A stretch of 64,000 bases of DNA from Spirochaetales bacterium (GCA_016935695.1 JAFGQL010000011.1:1-64000), one strand, 5' to 3'. Positions 46,276 through 55,361 are shown, counted from the first letter of the stretch. Program-made: numbers and translations. Notes: generated from the sequence alone by a model not told the origin.

Positions 46276-46879
46276 GAAACACCTCCCCTTTCTCGACGAC
46301 CGTACACACAAGCTGTTTCCGTGTCGACGTTGCCAAAACAGGTATTATGTCGCCTACAGCACCGCTGCGCTGTGCCCTGCCCTGGAACCGTATGGTGATC
46401 GGCCCTTTTTTCATGGTCACTTTTACATAATCTCCCCCGCGTATAACCGATACAGATCCACGGGAAACCGGTTCCAGGGTCGACTGCTGTTTTCCGATCA
46501 TCTGACGCCAGTTGGGCACCTCTACCACCACATTTTTTCCGTTTCCGCCCGTAGCCATATCTGCAAGCAAAGCAAACACCTGTTCAACCAGGTCCTGAGG
46601 GACCGTACCGGCGGGAATAAACAAAAGGGTATTACCAATAACCGGCGAATCTTTTGGCAGATACGGTAAAAACGCCGAAGGCGGAATGATGGCAGGCACA
46701 CGGGGCAATATGTTCCCGCTGCGCAAGGAATCCGCGACTTCCCTGCTGACTGTATTAATAAACACCTGTTCAGGCAACCGCGGATCACCGACGTATCGGT
46801 CGCGCAGATATAAGGGCTCCGCGCAGAGAGGCAGCAGTACACAAAGAAAAAGTATGAACTTACATAAGATTGGGTTCAT
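46265..46879 (-). CDS. flgA: Flagella basal body P-ring formation protein FlgA
   Basis: A 204-residue secreted chaperone for FlgI. It has a signal peptide (CKFILFLCVLLPLCAEP) and a C-terminal SAF domain (VSRGSVSVIRGGDYVKVTMKKGPITIRFQGRAQRSGAVGDIIPV region, about 135-185). The ribosome-binding site is AAAGG. It sits exactly where flgH lies in enteric flgGHIJ operons. Confidence 0.88.
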   Translation of the reverse strand: MNPILCKFILFLCVLLPLCAEPLYLRDRYVGDPRLPEQVFINTVSREVADSLRSGNILPRVPAIIPPSAFLPYLPKDSPVIGNTLLFIPAGTVPQDLVEQVFALLADMATGGNGKNVVVEVPNWRQMIGKQQSTLEPVSRGSVSVIRGGDYVKVTMKKGPITIRFQGRAQRSGAVGDIIPVLATSTRKQLVCTVVEKGEVFLVQ

Positions 46880-46931
46880 ATATCACCTTTCAGCCTCAGC
46901 GATGCTGCATTCTCCGCATCATGCGCGTTCA

Positions 46932-47726
46932 TTACCGTTTCAGGCCGTTGGCTATACCGAGCATGGAATCCGATGTCTGGATAGCCTTTGAATTCAACTC
47001 ATACGCGCGCTGGGCTACTATCATATTGACCATTTCTTTTACAACCGACACATTGGACATTTCAAGAAACTTGTGAATTGTCTTTCCCATGCCGTCGAAA
47101 CCGGGCCGTCCCCCAATTGCCTCACCTGAAGCGTTGGAAATCTTAAACAGGTTTTCTCCGACGGCCTGCAGTCCAGCCGGATTTACGAAACGGAAAAGCT
47201 CCATCTGTCCTACATCCAGGGGATCGTCGTTTCCAGCCACCTTCACGGTTATCCGGCCGTCCTGGGAAACTGTCAGACTGTCACGGACAAAGTTTTCTGG
47301 CAGAACTACTTCGGGCATAACCCGGTAACCATTGGAAGTGACAAGCTGTCCGTTCGAGTCAATCTTGAATGCCCCGTCGCGGGTATACCCGTACGTGCCG
47401 TCAATCATCATGACACGGAAAAAGCCCTCTCCCTGTATCGCCAGATCAGATACATTGCCGGTATTCTGAAGCGCTCCCTGGGTAAATATTTTCTGCGTTG
47501 CCGTAACTTTGGTTCCGTGGCCTACCTGAACCCCAACGGGTACCGTGGTTAGTTCAGTTGCCGGGGTGCCGGCAATTCTGGAAGTCTGATACAACAGGTC
47601 CTCGAAATCCACCCTGTTTTGCTTAAACCCGGTGGTATTTACGTTTGAGAGATTATTGGAAATCGTGTCAATGTTAAACTGCTGTCCGGTCATGCCGCTT
47701 GCGGCGGTCCATAATGATCTCATCAT
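46932..47726 (-). CDS. flgG: Flagellar distal rod protein FlgG
   Basis: A 264-residue rod protein of normal length. MMRSLWTAASGMTGQQFNID at the N-terminus and SNVSVVKEMVNMIVAQRAYELNSKAI at the C-terminus form the paired helices shared by axial proteins. The ribosome-binding site is GGAGG. It follows flgF by 14 bases. Confidence 0.96.
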   Translation of the reverse strand: MMRSLWTAASGMTGQQFNIDTISNNLSNVNTTGFKQNRVDFEDLLYQTSRIAGTPATELTTVPVGVQVGHGTKVTATQKIFTQGALQNTGNVSDLAIQGEGFFRVMMIDGTYGYTRDGAFKIDSNGQLVTSNGYRVMPEVVLPENFVRDSLTVSQDGRITVKVAGNDDPLDVGQMELFRFVNPAGLQAVGENLFKISNASGEAIGGRPGFDGMGKTIHKFLEMSNVSVVKEMVNMIVAQRAYELNSKAIQTSDSMLGIANGLKR

Positions 47727-47740
47727 AAGAGTTTATCCTC

Positions 47741-48592
47741 CTAAAGCCGTACGGCTTCGTTTATCAATTTTGATGCGAGCTGGTCATGAGTCTGTATGAC
47801 TTTCTGGTTTGCCTCATAGGCACGGTTGATTTCGATCATGCGCACCATTTCAGTCACGGCGTTGACGTTGGAAGCTTCTAAAAAACCTTGCTGTACTTTG
47901 ACACCGTCGGCGGCTGCTACCGGTACGGGATCGCCGCTGAATCTGTCGTTCATCCAAAGGGAACTTCCTTGTTTTTTCAGATAGCGGTCGCGGGGAAAAT
48001 CGACAATCTTAAGTCTGTCTACCAACTCGATGCTCTCCCATTCATTTTCCTCAAGACTGACTAAACGTTCCGGATCGTCCGCCAGAGAACTGTTCTGCCA
48101 TACCCGGCCTTCCTTGTCGACCACGAAATTGTTCATTTTTAAACGTATAATGCCGTTTTCACCCAGGACAGGAAGGCCTTCTTTAGTCGTGAGGATGCCC
48201 TCGGGACTTAAATGAAAACTTCCGTTACGTGTATAACGCTCCTCTCCCACAGGATTTTGCACAGTGAAAAAACCCTTCCCGTCCAGGGCTATGTCAAATG
48301 GATTATCGGTTTGCTTAAGCGCGCCCTGGGTAAATGCAGTAAAGCTTTCATTGTACTCGACGCCGGTACCGATCTTGCCGATCACCGGTGCTACGTCAAC
48401 CGACCCGTGGGGGATGCGGAACACACCGTCGTCATTCATGCGCCTGAGTAAAAGTTCCGGAAATGCTTTATGAACCGATGTGTCTCGTTTATAACCGGTA
48501 ACATCCACGTTTGCGAGATTGTTGGACAATGCATCCATGTCATGCATACGGGCAATCATGCCGCTTGCGCCAGTGTAAATGCCTCTGATCAC
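47741..48592 (-). CDS. flgF: Flagellar proximal rod protein FlgF (FlhO in Borrelia nomenclature)
   Basis: A 283-residue axial protein with MIRGIYTGASGMIARMHDMDALSNNLANVDVTGYK at the start (over its first 35 residues) and a C-terminal EMVRMIEINRAYEANQKVIQ helix. The start is GTG with GGGAGG 10 bases upstream. First gene of the flagellar run here; a sigma-28-like element lies upstream. Confidence 0.92.
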   Translation of the reverse strand: MIRGIYTGASGMIARMHDMDALSNNLANVDVTGYKRDTSVHKAFPELLLRRMNDDGVFRIPHGSVDVAPVIGKIGTGVEYNESFTAFTQGALKQTDNPFDIALDGKGFFTVQNPVGEERYTRNGSFHLSPEGILTTKEGLPVLGENGIIRLKMNNFVVDKEGRVWQNSSLADDPERLVSLEENEWESIELVDRLKIVDFPRDRYLKKQGSSLWMNDRFSGDPVPVAAADGVKVQQGFLEASNVNAVTEMVRMIEINRAYEANQKVIQTHDQLASKLINEAVRL

Positions 48593-48647
48593 CTTTACAA
48601 AACCTCCCCTCGCCTTTCTCTTATGGACAGAAAAAGGGTCATTTTAA

Positions 48648-48675
48648 CTATCGGATGTTTCAAAGAGGCGCCTTA
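48648..48675 (-). promoter_or_regulatory. Possible sigma-28-like promoter of flgF
   Basis: On the minus strand TAAG (48672-48675), 16 bases, then TCCGATAG (48648-48655), resembling TAAA-N15-GCCGATAA. Two mismatches and a long leader make this tentative. No good sigma-70 alternative is evident. Confidence 0.25.
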
Positions 48676-48691
48676 GAAATAAAAGGGTTTT

Positions 48692-49342
48692 TTAGTCCTG
48701 ATGCTGGGATTTACGTTTTGAATTGACGAAACGCTGAAAGTCATTGATATTGCGGACCACAATACGGTCAGGGAATATTTCTATTCTGCGCTGTGTGGCA
48801 AAATGATTGAGAATTTGCCGGCATTGATCGGGTGACATACCAGCCCAATGGCCGATATCGTCCTCTGAAGTGTTAAAAACCCGTTCGTCTTCACCCTCAT
48901 CCTGTGTCGGCTGAGTCTCTGCGAGCATAAGAAACACGTCGGCAATACGCGCCTGGTCGTCTTCCAGGGTTAAAATCATGAAACGCCGCTTCTGGTCATA
49001 AATACGTTTGGTAAAGAGTTTCAGGAGTTTCAGGGCGATTGCTGGATTTCCCTGCATGAGGATATCAAAATTTTCCCGGTTGAATTCCAGCAGTTTAACA
49101 TTATCCAGAGCAATGGCGGTTGCACTGCGGGGAGCCTGCTCAAGAATGGCCATCTCTCCGAAAAGTTCACCCGGCTGAAGGATATCGATGTTCTTCTCTA
49201 TATTATCCATGATTTTCACAATCTGGACACGGCCGGATTGAATGAGGTAAAAGGTGTCACCAGGCTCGTGTTCGCAGAAAATAATGTCGCCTTTCTGGTA
49301 TGTTTTTGCGAACCGGTTGAAAATCGACATGTCCAGGGACAT
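48692..49342 (-). CDS. Crp/Fnr-family cNMP-binding regulator
   Basis: A 216-residue protein with an N-terminal cyclic-nucleotide-binding beta barrel (about 12-125; PGELFGEMAILEQAPRSATAIA is the phosphate-binding cassette, with Arg after the PxxR turn) and a C-terminal winged helix (DDIGHWAGMSPDQCRQILNHFATQRRIEI). It is probably a DNA-binding regulator. The ribosome-binding site is GAGGAG. It follows a second cNMP-binding gene by 26 bases. Confidence 0.88.
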   Translation of the reverse strand: MSLDMSIFNRFAKTYQKGDIIFCEHEPGDTFYLIQSGRVQIVKIMDNIEKNIDILQPGELFGEMAILEQAPRSATAIALDNVKLLEFNRENFDILMQGNPAIALKLLKLFTKRIYDQKRRFMILTLEDDQARIADVFLMLAETQPTQDEGEDERVFNTSEDDIGHWAGMSPDQCRQILNHFATQRRIEIFPDRIVVRNINDFQRFVNSKRKSQHQD

Positions 49343-49368
49343 AAAAACTCCTCTGCTAACAGAAAATC

Positions 49369-50352
49369 CTAGGCTTCAAGACCCCGGAGGGCTTTTTTGG
49401 TCCTGCGGTATACAGGCAATGAATCGGAAGCCATGCTCAATATTTTAGTATAAAATCCCTTTGCCTTATCTATAACACCCTTTTTTTCATAACTTGAGCC
49501 CACATAATACAGGGCATCAATCAGATCAGGGTGTTTAGGATATTGCTGAATCATGTTCTGATAATGGGCGATACAGTTGTCAAAGCTGCCCATGGAATAT
49601 AAACAGCGGCCTATTTCATAATTGGATTTAGCCACATATTCAGGGTCATCGCCTTTTTCCAGTATAAGCTTGAAAGCCCTGAGAGCATCCTGAAACTTTT
49701 GCTGGCTGAACAAACTGACTCCGTCATAGTACTGTTTTGCAGCCGGAGTCAACGACGCATGGGTGGTAACAGGCTGCTGGCGTATCGACGGCTGTGCCGT
49801 ACCTCCCTGGGACAGTTTCTGCTCCAGTTCGGTAATGTGGGTATTCGCCTGGCTTGCAAAACGACCGGAGGGATAATAGGTGAGGTAACGTTTGAATACA
49901 TACAGGGCCTGGGGAAATTTCTGACATGCCGCGTAATATTCACCAATTTTATAAAGACCCTGTTCCGGATTTTGTTCCTGGCCTGCCCTGCCGGCAGAGA
50001 GAAGGTTCTGCACCTGTTTATGAATACGCCTGAGCTGATTTGAAAACACAGTGAGCATTTTGGTAATGATCCTGGTGTTTTTTGAAACAAAGGCCTCGAA
50101 CTCAGGAACCGAGAAAACAATCATATCTGAATCCTGAAGGACCATGGCGGTTTCTTCCCGGGGATACCTACCCAAAGCGGATTTTACGCCGAAAAACTCA
50201 CCGGTCTGGATAAGATCCCGCAGCTCCTGTCCGGTCTCAATATCATTATACCGCAGGGACACTTTTCCGCTCTTGAGAATATAAATGCGGTCGCCGCTGT
50301 CTCCCTTAAAGTACACAACGGAGTTTGCTTTGTATTGCATCGGCCTTGGCAT
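49369..50352 (-). CDS. cNMP-binding domain fused to TPR repeats
   Basis: A 327-residue protein. Residues about 1-115 form a cNMP-binding barrel (GDSGDRIYILKSGKVSL, GEFFGVKSALGRYPREETAMV), but there is no DNA-binding domain. Residues about 135-325 carry TPR/YbgF-like helical repeats (YYAACQKFPQALYVFKRYLTYYPSGRFASQA; ALYYVGSSYEKKGVIDKAKGFYTKIL). It looks like a ligand-gated scaffold working with the adjacent Crp-type regulator. Ribosome-binding site GAGGGG. Confidence 0.85.
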   Translation of the reverse strand: MPRPMQYKANSVVYFKGDSGDRIYILKSGKVSLRYNDIETGQELRDLIQTGEFFGVKSALGRYPREETAMVLQDSDMIVFSVPEFEAFVSKNTRIITKMLTVFSNQLRRIHKQVQNLLSAGRAGQEQNPEQGLYKIGEYYAACQKFPQALYVFKRYLTYYPSGRFASQANTHITELEQKLSQGGTAQPSIRQQPVTTHASLTPAAKQYYDGVSLFSQQKFQDALRAFKLILEKGDDPEYVAKSNYEIGRCLYSMGSFDNCIAHYQNMIQQYPKHPDLIDALYYVGSSYEKKGVIDKAKGFYTKILSMASDSLPVYRRTKKALRGLEA

Positions 50353-50504
50353 GCATTCCCCTCAATCTTTGTCTGCCCTTTCTATTACAAGAAATTGATC
50401 CAATAATCGCAGACAGCGCTACGGGCCGGACTAAACCGGACCATATATACAACTATATCGGTATTTCACGGATAAAAAAAGAGCCATGACAAAGGTTTAT
50501 GGTG

Positions 50505-50510
50505 TATTAT
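50505..50510 (+). promoter_or_regulatory. Possible -10 of the PHP-Mla operon
   Basis: TATTAT ends 9 bases before the ATG at 50520, matching the leaderless spacing seen elsewhere in the window. The -35 is poor, so this is tentative. The 167 bases between this gene and the divergent cNMP-TPR gene also contain a CCGGAC-TAAA-CCGGAC direct repeat (about 50427-50442). Confidence 0.3.
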
Positions 50511-50519
50511 TTGGGGCAT

Positions 50520-51371
50520 ATGTTTGATTTTCACTGCCATTCCAGTCATTCAGATGGAGAACTCAGCCCGGGAGGTCTTGTGGCCCTGGCGGCGAAACAT
50601 TCCCTTAAGGCAATCTCTCTTACCGATCATGACGTGGTAAGCGGTATCCCAGAGGCCGTGGAAAAAGGCCGCGAACTTGGAGTGGACATCATTCCGGGGA
50701 TAGAACTTTCCCTGGGATTTATGGGAGGAGAAATACATCTCCTCGGCTACGGGATAGCCTATGACGACCCTGTATTTCGGCAGACCCTCACACATGCCCA
50801 GCAGGTGCGGGAATCCCGTAATGTAAAAATTATCGAAAAAATGAGGGAACAGGGCATCGAAGTGGATTACGATGATATTCGCTCCATAGCTGGAGGCGAT
50901 TATCCGGGACGGCCCCACTTCGCCGAGTTGTTAGTCAAAAGACGGATTGCCAGAAACATTAAAGACGCTTTCGCCCGTTTTTTGGGAAACGGAAAACCGT
51001 TGTTTGTCCAGCGGGATTTTATCTCTCTCGAAGATGGCATTGATATGATTACAAGCGCCGGAGGTATTCCGGTAATTGCACACCCGTTAAGCCTCATGAT
51101 ATCATGGTCCCGATTGATGGAGTATCTGAAACGCTGGCATGAAATGGGGATTCGGGGCATAGAGGGATATTACCCGGAACACTCACCGGGAAAATGCGAA
51201 CGGCTCATCGCCGCGGCCCGGGATTTCGGGTTTCTTATTACCGGGGGCTCTGACTTTCACGGGAAGAGCAAACCCCACAACCACCTGGGAAGAACCACTG
51301 GAAACATGAAGATAAGCCCTGACATGGTAAAATCTTTCTTGATGGAACTTGCGTATTCGCCTATCATGTAG
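50520..51371 (+). CDS. PHP-domain phosphoesterase (RNase AM/YciV-like)
   Basis: A metal-dependent PHP protein of about 283 residues. FDFHCHSSHSDGELSP and LTDHDVVSGIPEA give the first metal histidines and Asp, GIELSLGFMGGEIHLLGYG follows, and VIAHPLSL, EGYYPEHSP and GGSDFHGKSKP complete the site. Homologues hydrolyse 3',5'-nucleoside bisphosphate or act as 5'-3' exonucleases. I place the start at 50520, where a TATTAT lies 9 bases upstream; the frame also has an ATG at 50499. First gene of the plus-strand Mla operon. Confidence 0.87.
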   Translation: MFDFHCHSSHSDGELSPGGLVALAAKHSLKAISLTDHDVVSGIPEAVEKGRELGVDIIPGIELSLGFMGGEIHLLGYGIAYDDPVFRQTLTHAQQVRESRNVKIIEKMREQGIEVDYDDIRSIAGGDYPGRPHFAELLVKRRIARNIKDAFARFLGNGKPLFVQRDFISLEDGIDMITSAGGIPVIAHPLSLMISWSRLMEYLKRWHEMGIRGIEGYYPEHSPGKCERLIAAARDFGFLITGGSDFHGKSKPHNHLGRTTGNMKISPDMVKSFLMELAYSPIM

Positions 51372-51375
51372 ACCT

Positions 51376-52152
51376 ATGATCCAGCATATCGGCAGATGGG
51401 TGTTTGGGCGCATAAAGTCCTTTGGATACGCGGCGGGCTTTTTCTGGCTTGTAATGAAGGAAGCCCTTCTTTTTTTCCGAAAGAAGCAGGTGGGCTTCAA
51501 AGTATTTGTCCTTCAGGTGTTTTTTACAGGATATGAAGCCCTCACCGTCATAGCCCTTCTGTCTATGTCGATCGGAGCGGTCATTATCATCCAGGGGCTT
51601 AACCTCCTTCCCCAGTTCGGCCAGGGCCAGCTGATTTACACCATACTAATCACTGTTATTACCCGGGAACTCGGCCCGATTCTTACCGCTTTCATCATCA
51701 TAGCCCGGTCAGGCACCGCCATAGCGACGGAACTGGGCAATATGGTAGTCAACCACGAAATAGAAGCCTACCAGGCAGTGGGCATCAATCCCATTTCCTA
51801 TCTTGTCGTCCCGCGCTTTCTGGGAGTTACCGTATCAATCCTCCTTTTAAACATTTATTTCAACGTATTCGGCTTAGGCGGATCATTCCTCCTTACAAGG
51901 CTCATTCGGCCCATTCAGTTCCAGGAGTATTTCTCTAACCTTCTTCAGCAGATAGGCATGGCGGACATTGTCTCTTCCCTCGTGAAGAGTCTGGTGTTCG
52001 GCGTAATCATATCCATTGTAGCCACCTATCACGGATTCAATGTTCAACAGGCCTCCTATGAAGTACCGGTAGCCGCGATCAAGGCGGTCGGTCAGGGATT
52101 TGTCATGTGTATCCTCGCTGATGCGGTCATCACCATGATATACTATCTGTAA
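51376..52152 (+). CDS. mlaE: MlaE-family ABC permease (lipid transport)
   Basis: A permease of about 258 residues with five or so hydrophobic segments. It has the family's conserved SMSIGAVIIIQGLNLLPQFG and ELGPILTAFIIIARSGTAIATELGNMVVNHEIEAYQAVGINP. It moves phospholipid between inner membrane and periplasmic carriers with MlaF and MlaD. The ATG at 51376, four bases after the PHP stop, gives the usual length; a TTG at 51349 is possible. Confidence 0.93.
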   Translation: MIQHIGRWVFGRIKSFGYAAGFFWLVMKEALLFFRKKQVGFKVFVLQVFFTGYEALTVIALLSMSIGAVIIIQGLNLLPQFGQGQLIYTILITVITRELGPILTAFIIIARSGTAIATELGNMVVNHEIEAYQAVGINPISYLVVPRFLGVTVSILLLNIYFNVFGLGGSFLLTRLIRPIQFQEYFSNLLQQIGMADIVSSLVKSLVFGVIISIVATYHGFNVQQASYEVPVAAIKAVGQGFVMCILADAVITMIYYL

Positions 52153-52167
52153 GGAACAGGCGGGTAC

Positions 52168-52962
52168 ATGGCAGCGATCATAGAATTGACAAACGTAACC
52201 TTAATCCGTGGAGGAATTGCCATTTTACGGGATATAAACCTGTCTATTCCCGCAGGAAAAACCACGGTCATTATTGGTCCTGCAGGAAGCGGAAAAAGCA
52301 GCCTCCTAAAAACAAGCGCCGGCCTTCTGGATCCGCAAAAAGGCAATGTGCGGTATCTGGGCAGGGATTACCGGAGCCTGAATGACAGGGAACTTTTGGA
52401 AACCAGAAAAAAAACCGGATTTGTGTTTCAGGACAGCGCACTGTGGGCCAACCGCTCAGTGTATGAAAACTTAAGTCTCCCCCTCGTTCTTCATAATCCG
52501 GACCTGACGCCTTCAGATATAGACGCCCGGGTACATGAGCTAATCCGCAAGGTCGGGTTCTGGGACAACCCCCACCTGAGACCCGCCCAGGTTTCTGCGG
52601 GAGAACGGAAACTCATCTCCTTTGCCCGCGGGATCTGCAACAACCCGGAAACCCTCTTCCTGGATTTCCCGACCTCAGGGGTGGATACGAGCAACGCGCG
52701 CAAAATGGAATCCATCATGAACGTGTTTAAAACAGAAGGAAAAACCCTTTGTCTTTCCACCCACGAGAGCAGGACCCTTACCATGTATGCCGATTATCTG
52801 ATAGCTCTGGATAAGGGAGAAATTATTGCCGCCGGCCCGTATCCCCAGATATTGAGACAACACAATGATCACTTACGGGACATCATAGCTGACGTCATAG
52901 AAACCAATGAAGCACAATCAGAAGGGGATGATCTGCTTGACCTCATGAATACAGGAGACTAG
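52168..52962 (+). CDS. mlaF: MlaF-family ABC ATPase with degenerate Walker B
   Basis: A 264-residue ATPase partner of the permease. It has Walker A GPAGSGKS (37-44), Q-loop Gln88 and H-loop His199 (LSTHE). The signature is VSAGE (142-146) instead of LSGGQ, and Walker B reads LFLDFPTSG, so the catalytic Glu is Phe167 (codon TTC). Binding residues are kept and hydrolysis residues altered, so it may hydrolyse slowly or need a partner. The ribosome-binding site is AAGGA at relaxed spacing. Confidence 0.9.
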   Translation: MAAIIELTNVTLIRGGIAILRDINLSIPAGKTTVIIGPAGSGKSSLLKTSAGLLDPQKGNVRYLGRDYRSLNDRELLETRKKTGFVFQDSALWANRSVYENLSLPLVLHNPDLTPSDIDARVHELIRKVGFWDNPHLRPAQVSAGERKLISFARGICNNPETLFLDFPTSGVDTSNARKMESIMNVFKTEGKTLCLSTHESRTLTMYADYLIALDKGEIIAAGPYPQILRQHNDHLRDIIADVIETNEAQSEGDDLLDLMNTGD

Positions 52963-52974
52963 AATAGCAACAGC

Positions 52975-54021
52975 ATGAAATTCAGACTTCGGTTCGCTGA
53001 ACAGATAACAGGATTATTCGTCCTCATAGCCATCGGAATGATTGCCCTTGTACTCGTATTCATGGGCATCAACAAACGCTGGTACGTAGATGATCCTGTA
53101 TTTTTCACCAAATTCGAGTCCGCAGAAGGGCTCAAGACAGCCATGGCAATACGGTTTAAGGGTTTTCAAATCGGGCAGATTGATGCTCTTCAGCTTTTAG
53201 ATGATGACACGGTCGAAGTACGGTTCACCATTTACCGGGAATACCATTCACGGGTACGGGAAAACACAGTTATTGAATTCGCCACAAATCCACTTAACCT
53301 GGGCGGGGGCCTTTTGCTCCATCCGGGTAAATATGTCACCGCGCCTAAACCAAGCGGTTCTTACATCCCTTCCCTGGATTTCGCCGACGGCATTAAACTG
53401 GTAAAAGATGGCCTTGTGGAAACAAAATCCTCGGATGAAATTTCGGTAATGATGGGGAATGTCGGCGATATTCTAGTGCATATAAAGGAAGAAACACTTC
53501 CCGCCGTCAATACCCTCCTGCGGAATGTTGATGCCATCGCCACCGGCGCTGACAAAGGTCCTCTCGGTCAGACACTCTACCATGTAGAGGACATAACCCG
53601 GGACGCTGCTTCTGTCATGTCGGAAATCGCTGCTGCATCAAACAAACTGGTCGGGGACATAACTCAGCTGTCGGAATCCTTGCGATCAGAACTTTCTGAC
53701 CCCGCCGTCCTGGTGAAAAAACTGGTCGCTCCTGACAGCACAGCCGCGTTTCTTTTGAACGATCATATGGCACTGTATGCCCAGATTGACGGGATTCTTT
53801 CAGGGGTGAACAATTCCATACAACAGGTAGAAGACATTACCCGATATATCAACGCGACGACCCCCCAGATTACCGGATTAATTGAGGAGACCAGGCAAGC
53901 CCTGGATCAGGGAAAGGATGTTCTGGAAGGCCTGAAAAACAATCCGGTTCTTCGCGGCGGTATTTCACCTGAAAAAGAACAACCCGGCACGTTCCGGGGA
54001 TACCGGGATGGAGATTTTTAA
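52975..54021 (+). CDS. mlaD: MlaD/MCE-domain lipid-binding protein
   Basis: A 348-residue protein: one N-terminal membrane anchor (about 11-31), an MCE domain (about 36-115; FESAEGLKTAMAIRFKGFQIGQIDALQL) and a long helical, coiled-coil-like tail that can build a lipid channel. It has no clear ribosome-binding site, starts 13 bases after mlaF and overlaps the next gene by one base. Confidence 0.92.
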   Translation: MKFRLRFAEQITGLFVLIAIGMIALVLVFMGINKRWYVDDPVFFTKFESAEGLKTAMAIRFKGFQIGQIDALQLLDDDTVEVRFTIYREYHSRVRENTVIEFATNPLNLGGGLLLHPGKYVTAPKPSGSYIPSLDFADGIKLVKDGLVETKSSDEISVMMGNVGDILVHIKEETLPAVNTLLRNVDAIATGADKGPLGQTLYHVEDITRDAASVMSEIAAASNKLVGDITQLSESLRSELSDPAVLVKKLVAPDSTAAFLLNDHMALYAQIDGILSGVNNSIQQVEDITRYINATTPQITGLIEETRQALDQGKDVLEGLKNNPVLRGGISPEKEQPGTFRGYRDGDF

Positions 54022-54950
54022 TGAAACGCCTGATCATTTTGCTTGTTCCACTCGTGATCTGTACCGCCGCATGTTCATCAAAGCCGGATAAGGGGCCGGA
54101 CGTGTACACAAAACGGAATAAAGCCGCTGAATATGCGGTTTACGGCAACACCTATTTTGACAGTGCTATGTACGAACAGGCACTGGGCTTTTTTACCATG
54201 GCACTTGAGTTGAACATTTCCGTAGACAATCAGGACGGTATGACAGCAAACTACATTTCGGCAGGAAAAACACTTATTGCTCTGGGCAAACAGGAACAAG
54301 GCGAAGAGTATCTCCTAAAAGCAGTCCAGCTTGCACGGAACCTCGGTAATCCGGAACTCGCGGTACTGTCGCTTGCGAACGCGGGGGAAGCTTATCTCCA
54401 GACCGGAGATGTCGAAACAGGCCGTCCGTATATAGAAGAAGCACTTGAACTGTCAGCCACAATTCCCGGCGGAACGGAAACTGTCGCGGTTCTTTATCAT
54501 AACGCGGGAGTACTGGCCAAATACGACGGCGATCTGGATCGGGCGCTGAACAGCTTCACGAATGCCGCCTCGATCAATAAAAACCTTTCGAGACTCACTC
54601 TGTTGGCGGCCAATTACTATATGATCAGCTCAATCTATTCGAAACTGGAAAAGTATGACGAGGCCCTCGATTTTGCGCACCGAGCTCTGGATAACGATAA
54701 AAAAACAGAACACAGTTATGGAATAGCGAAGGACATCCACGCTCTGGCCATCATTCACCGTAAAGCAGGTAATCATAAGGAAAGCTACGAATATTTTAAG
54801 AAAGCCTGCCTCATATATGACACCCTGCGGCTTAAACCCGAGTTAATGGAAGTACTCGAGGCGCTCATATCCATGGCCGCAACCTGGGGAACCGAGGCCG
54901 AGGTAATAAAATTCACCCAGGACTATCTGTTATTGAAGGAAACACCATGA
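54021..54950 (+). CDS. TPR-repeat lipoprotein
   Basis: A 309-residue lipoprotein (signal MKRLIILLVPLVICTAAC, lipobox Cys18). TPRs fill the rest (AEYAVYGNTYFDSAMYEQALGFFTMALELN; YYMISSIYSKLEKYDEALDFAHRALDND). Overlapping mlaD by one base, it may be an accessory factor for the lipid transporter at the outer membrane, in place of MlaA/MlaC, which are absent here; this is inference. Confidence 0.85.
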   Translation: MKRLIILLVPLVICTAACSSKPDKGPDVYTKRNKAAEYAVYGNTYFDSAMYEQALGFFTMALELNISVDNQDGMTANYISAGKTLIALGKQEQGEEYLLKAVQLARNLGNPELAVLSLANAGEAYLQTGDVETGRPYIEEALELSATIPGGTETVAVLYHNAGVLAKYDGDLDRALNSFTNAASINKNLSRLTLLAANYYMISSIYSKLEKYDEALDFAHRALDNDKKTEHSYGIAKDIHALAIIHRKAGNHKESYEYFKKACLIYDTLRLKPELMEVLEALISMAATWGTEAEVIKFTQDYLLLKETP

Positions 54951-55360
54951 AAAAAGCCGTTCAGTCCATACTTAAAGGGTATATTCATTTTTTTAAAACC
55001 TCCACAAGCTTCCTCCTTGTACTTCTGTTTTTCCTTGCCCTGGCTGTTGCAGCGGGGTATCCCATGTGGTTTCTTGCCACAAAGGAGCCTGCAGTATATA
55101 CCGCGTTCGCCCTAAGCTTTCTCGCGCTGCTTCTGTTGTCCTCTCTTGGGATGCGGCTAAAAGGTATCACCGATCGCGATGGAACAGCCGGATTGTTCAC
55201 CGCTATACGGGAATTCTTCGTAAACACAGGAAAGTACCTGCTTGCCATCGTCACTGGTTTGTGCACTGTATACCTTTTCGGTCATGGAATGATTGCCTTC
55301 GGGATTGCCGGCGCCGCAACATTTCTGACATTAACAGGGTTTCTGTTTTTTAAAAACTGA
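54947..55360 (+). CDS. Small membrane protein of unknown function
   Basis: A 137-residue protein with about four hydrophobic segments (near 20-40, 50-68, 95-111 and 117-135) and a basic loop (GMRLKGITDRDG). It overlaps the TPR lipoprotein by 4 bases and precedes the M23 gene by one. No family recognised; likely part of the envelope operon. Confidence 0.7.
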   Translation: MKKAVQSILKGYIHFFKTSTSFLLVLLFFLALAVAAGYPMWFLATKEPAVYTAFALSFLALLLLSSLGMRLKGITDRDGTAGLFTAIREFFVNTGKYLLAIVTGLCTVYLFGHGMIAFGIAGAATFLTLTGFLFFKN

Positions 55361-55361
55361 T

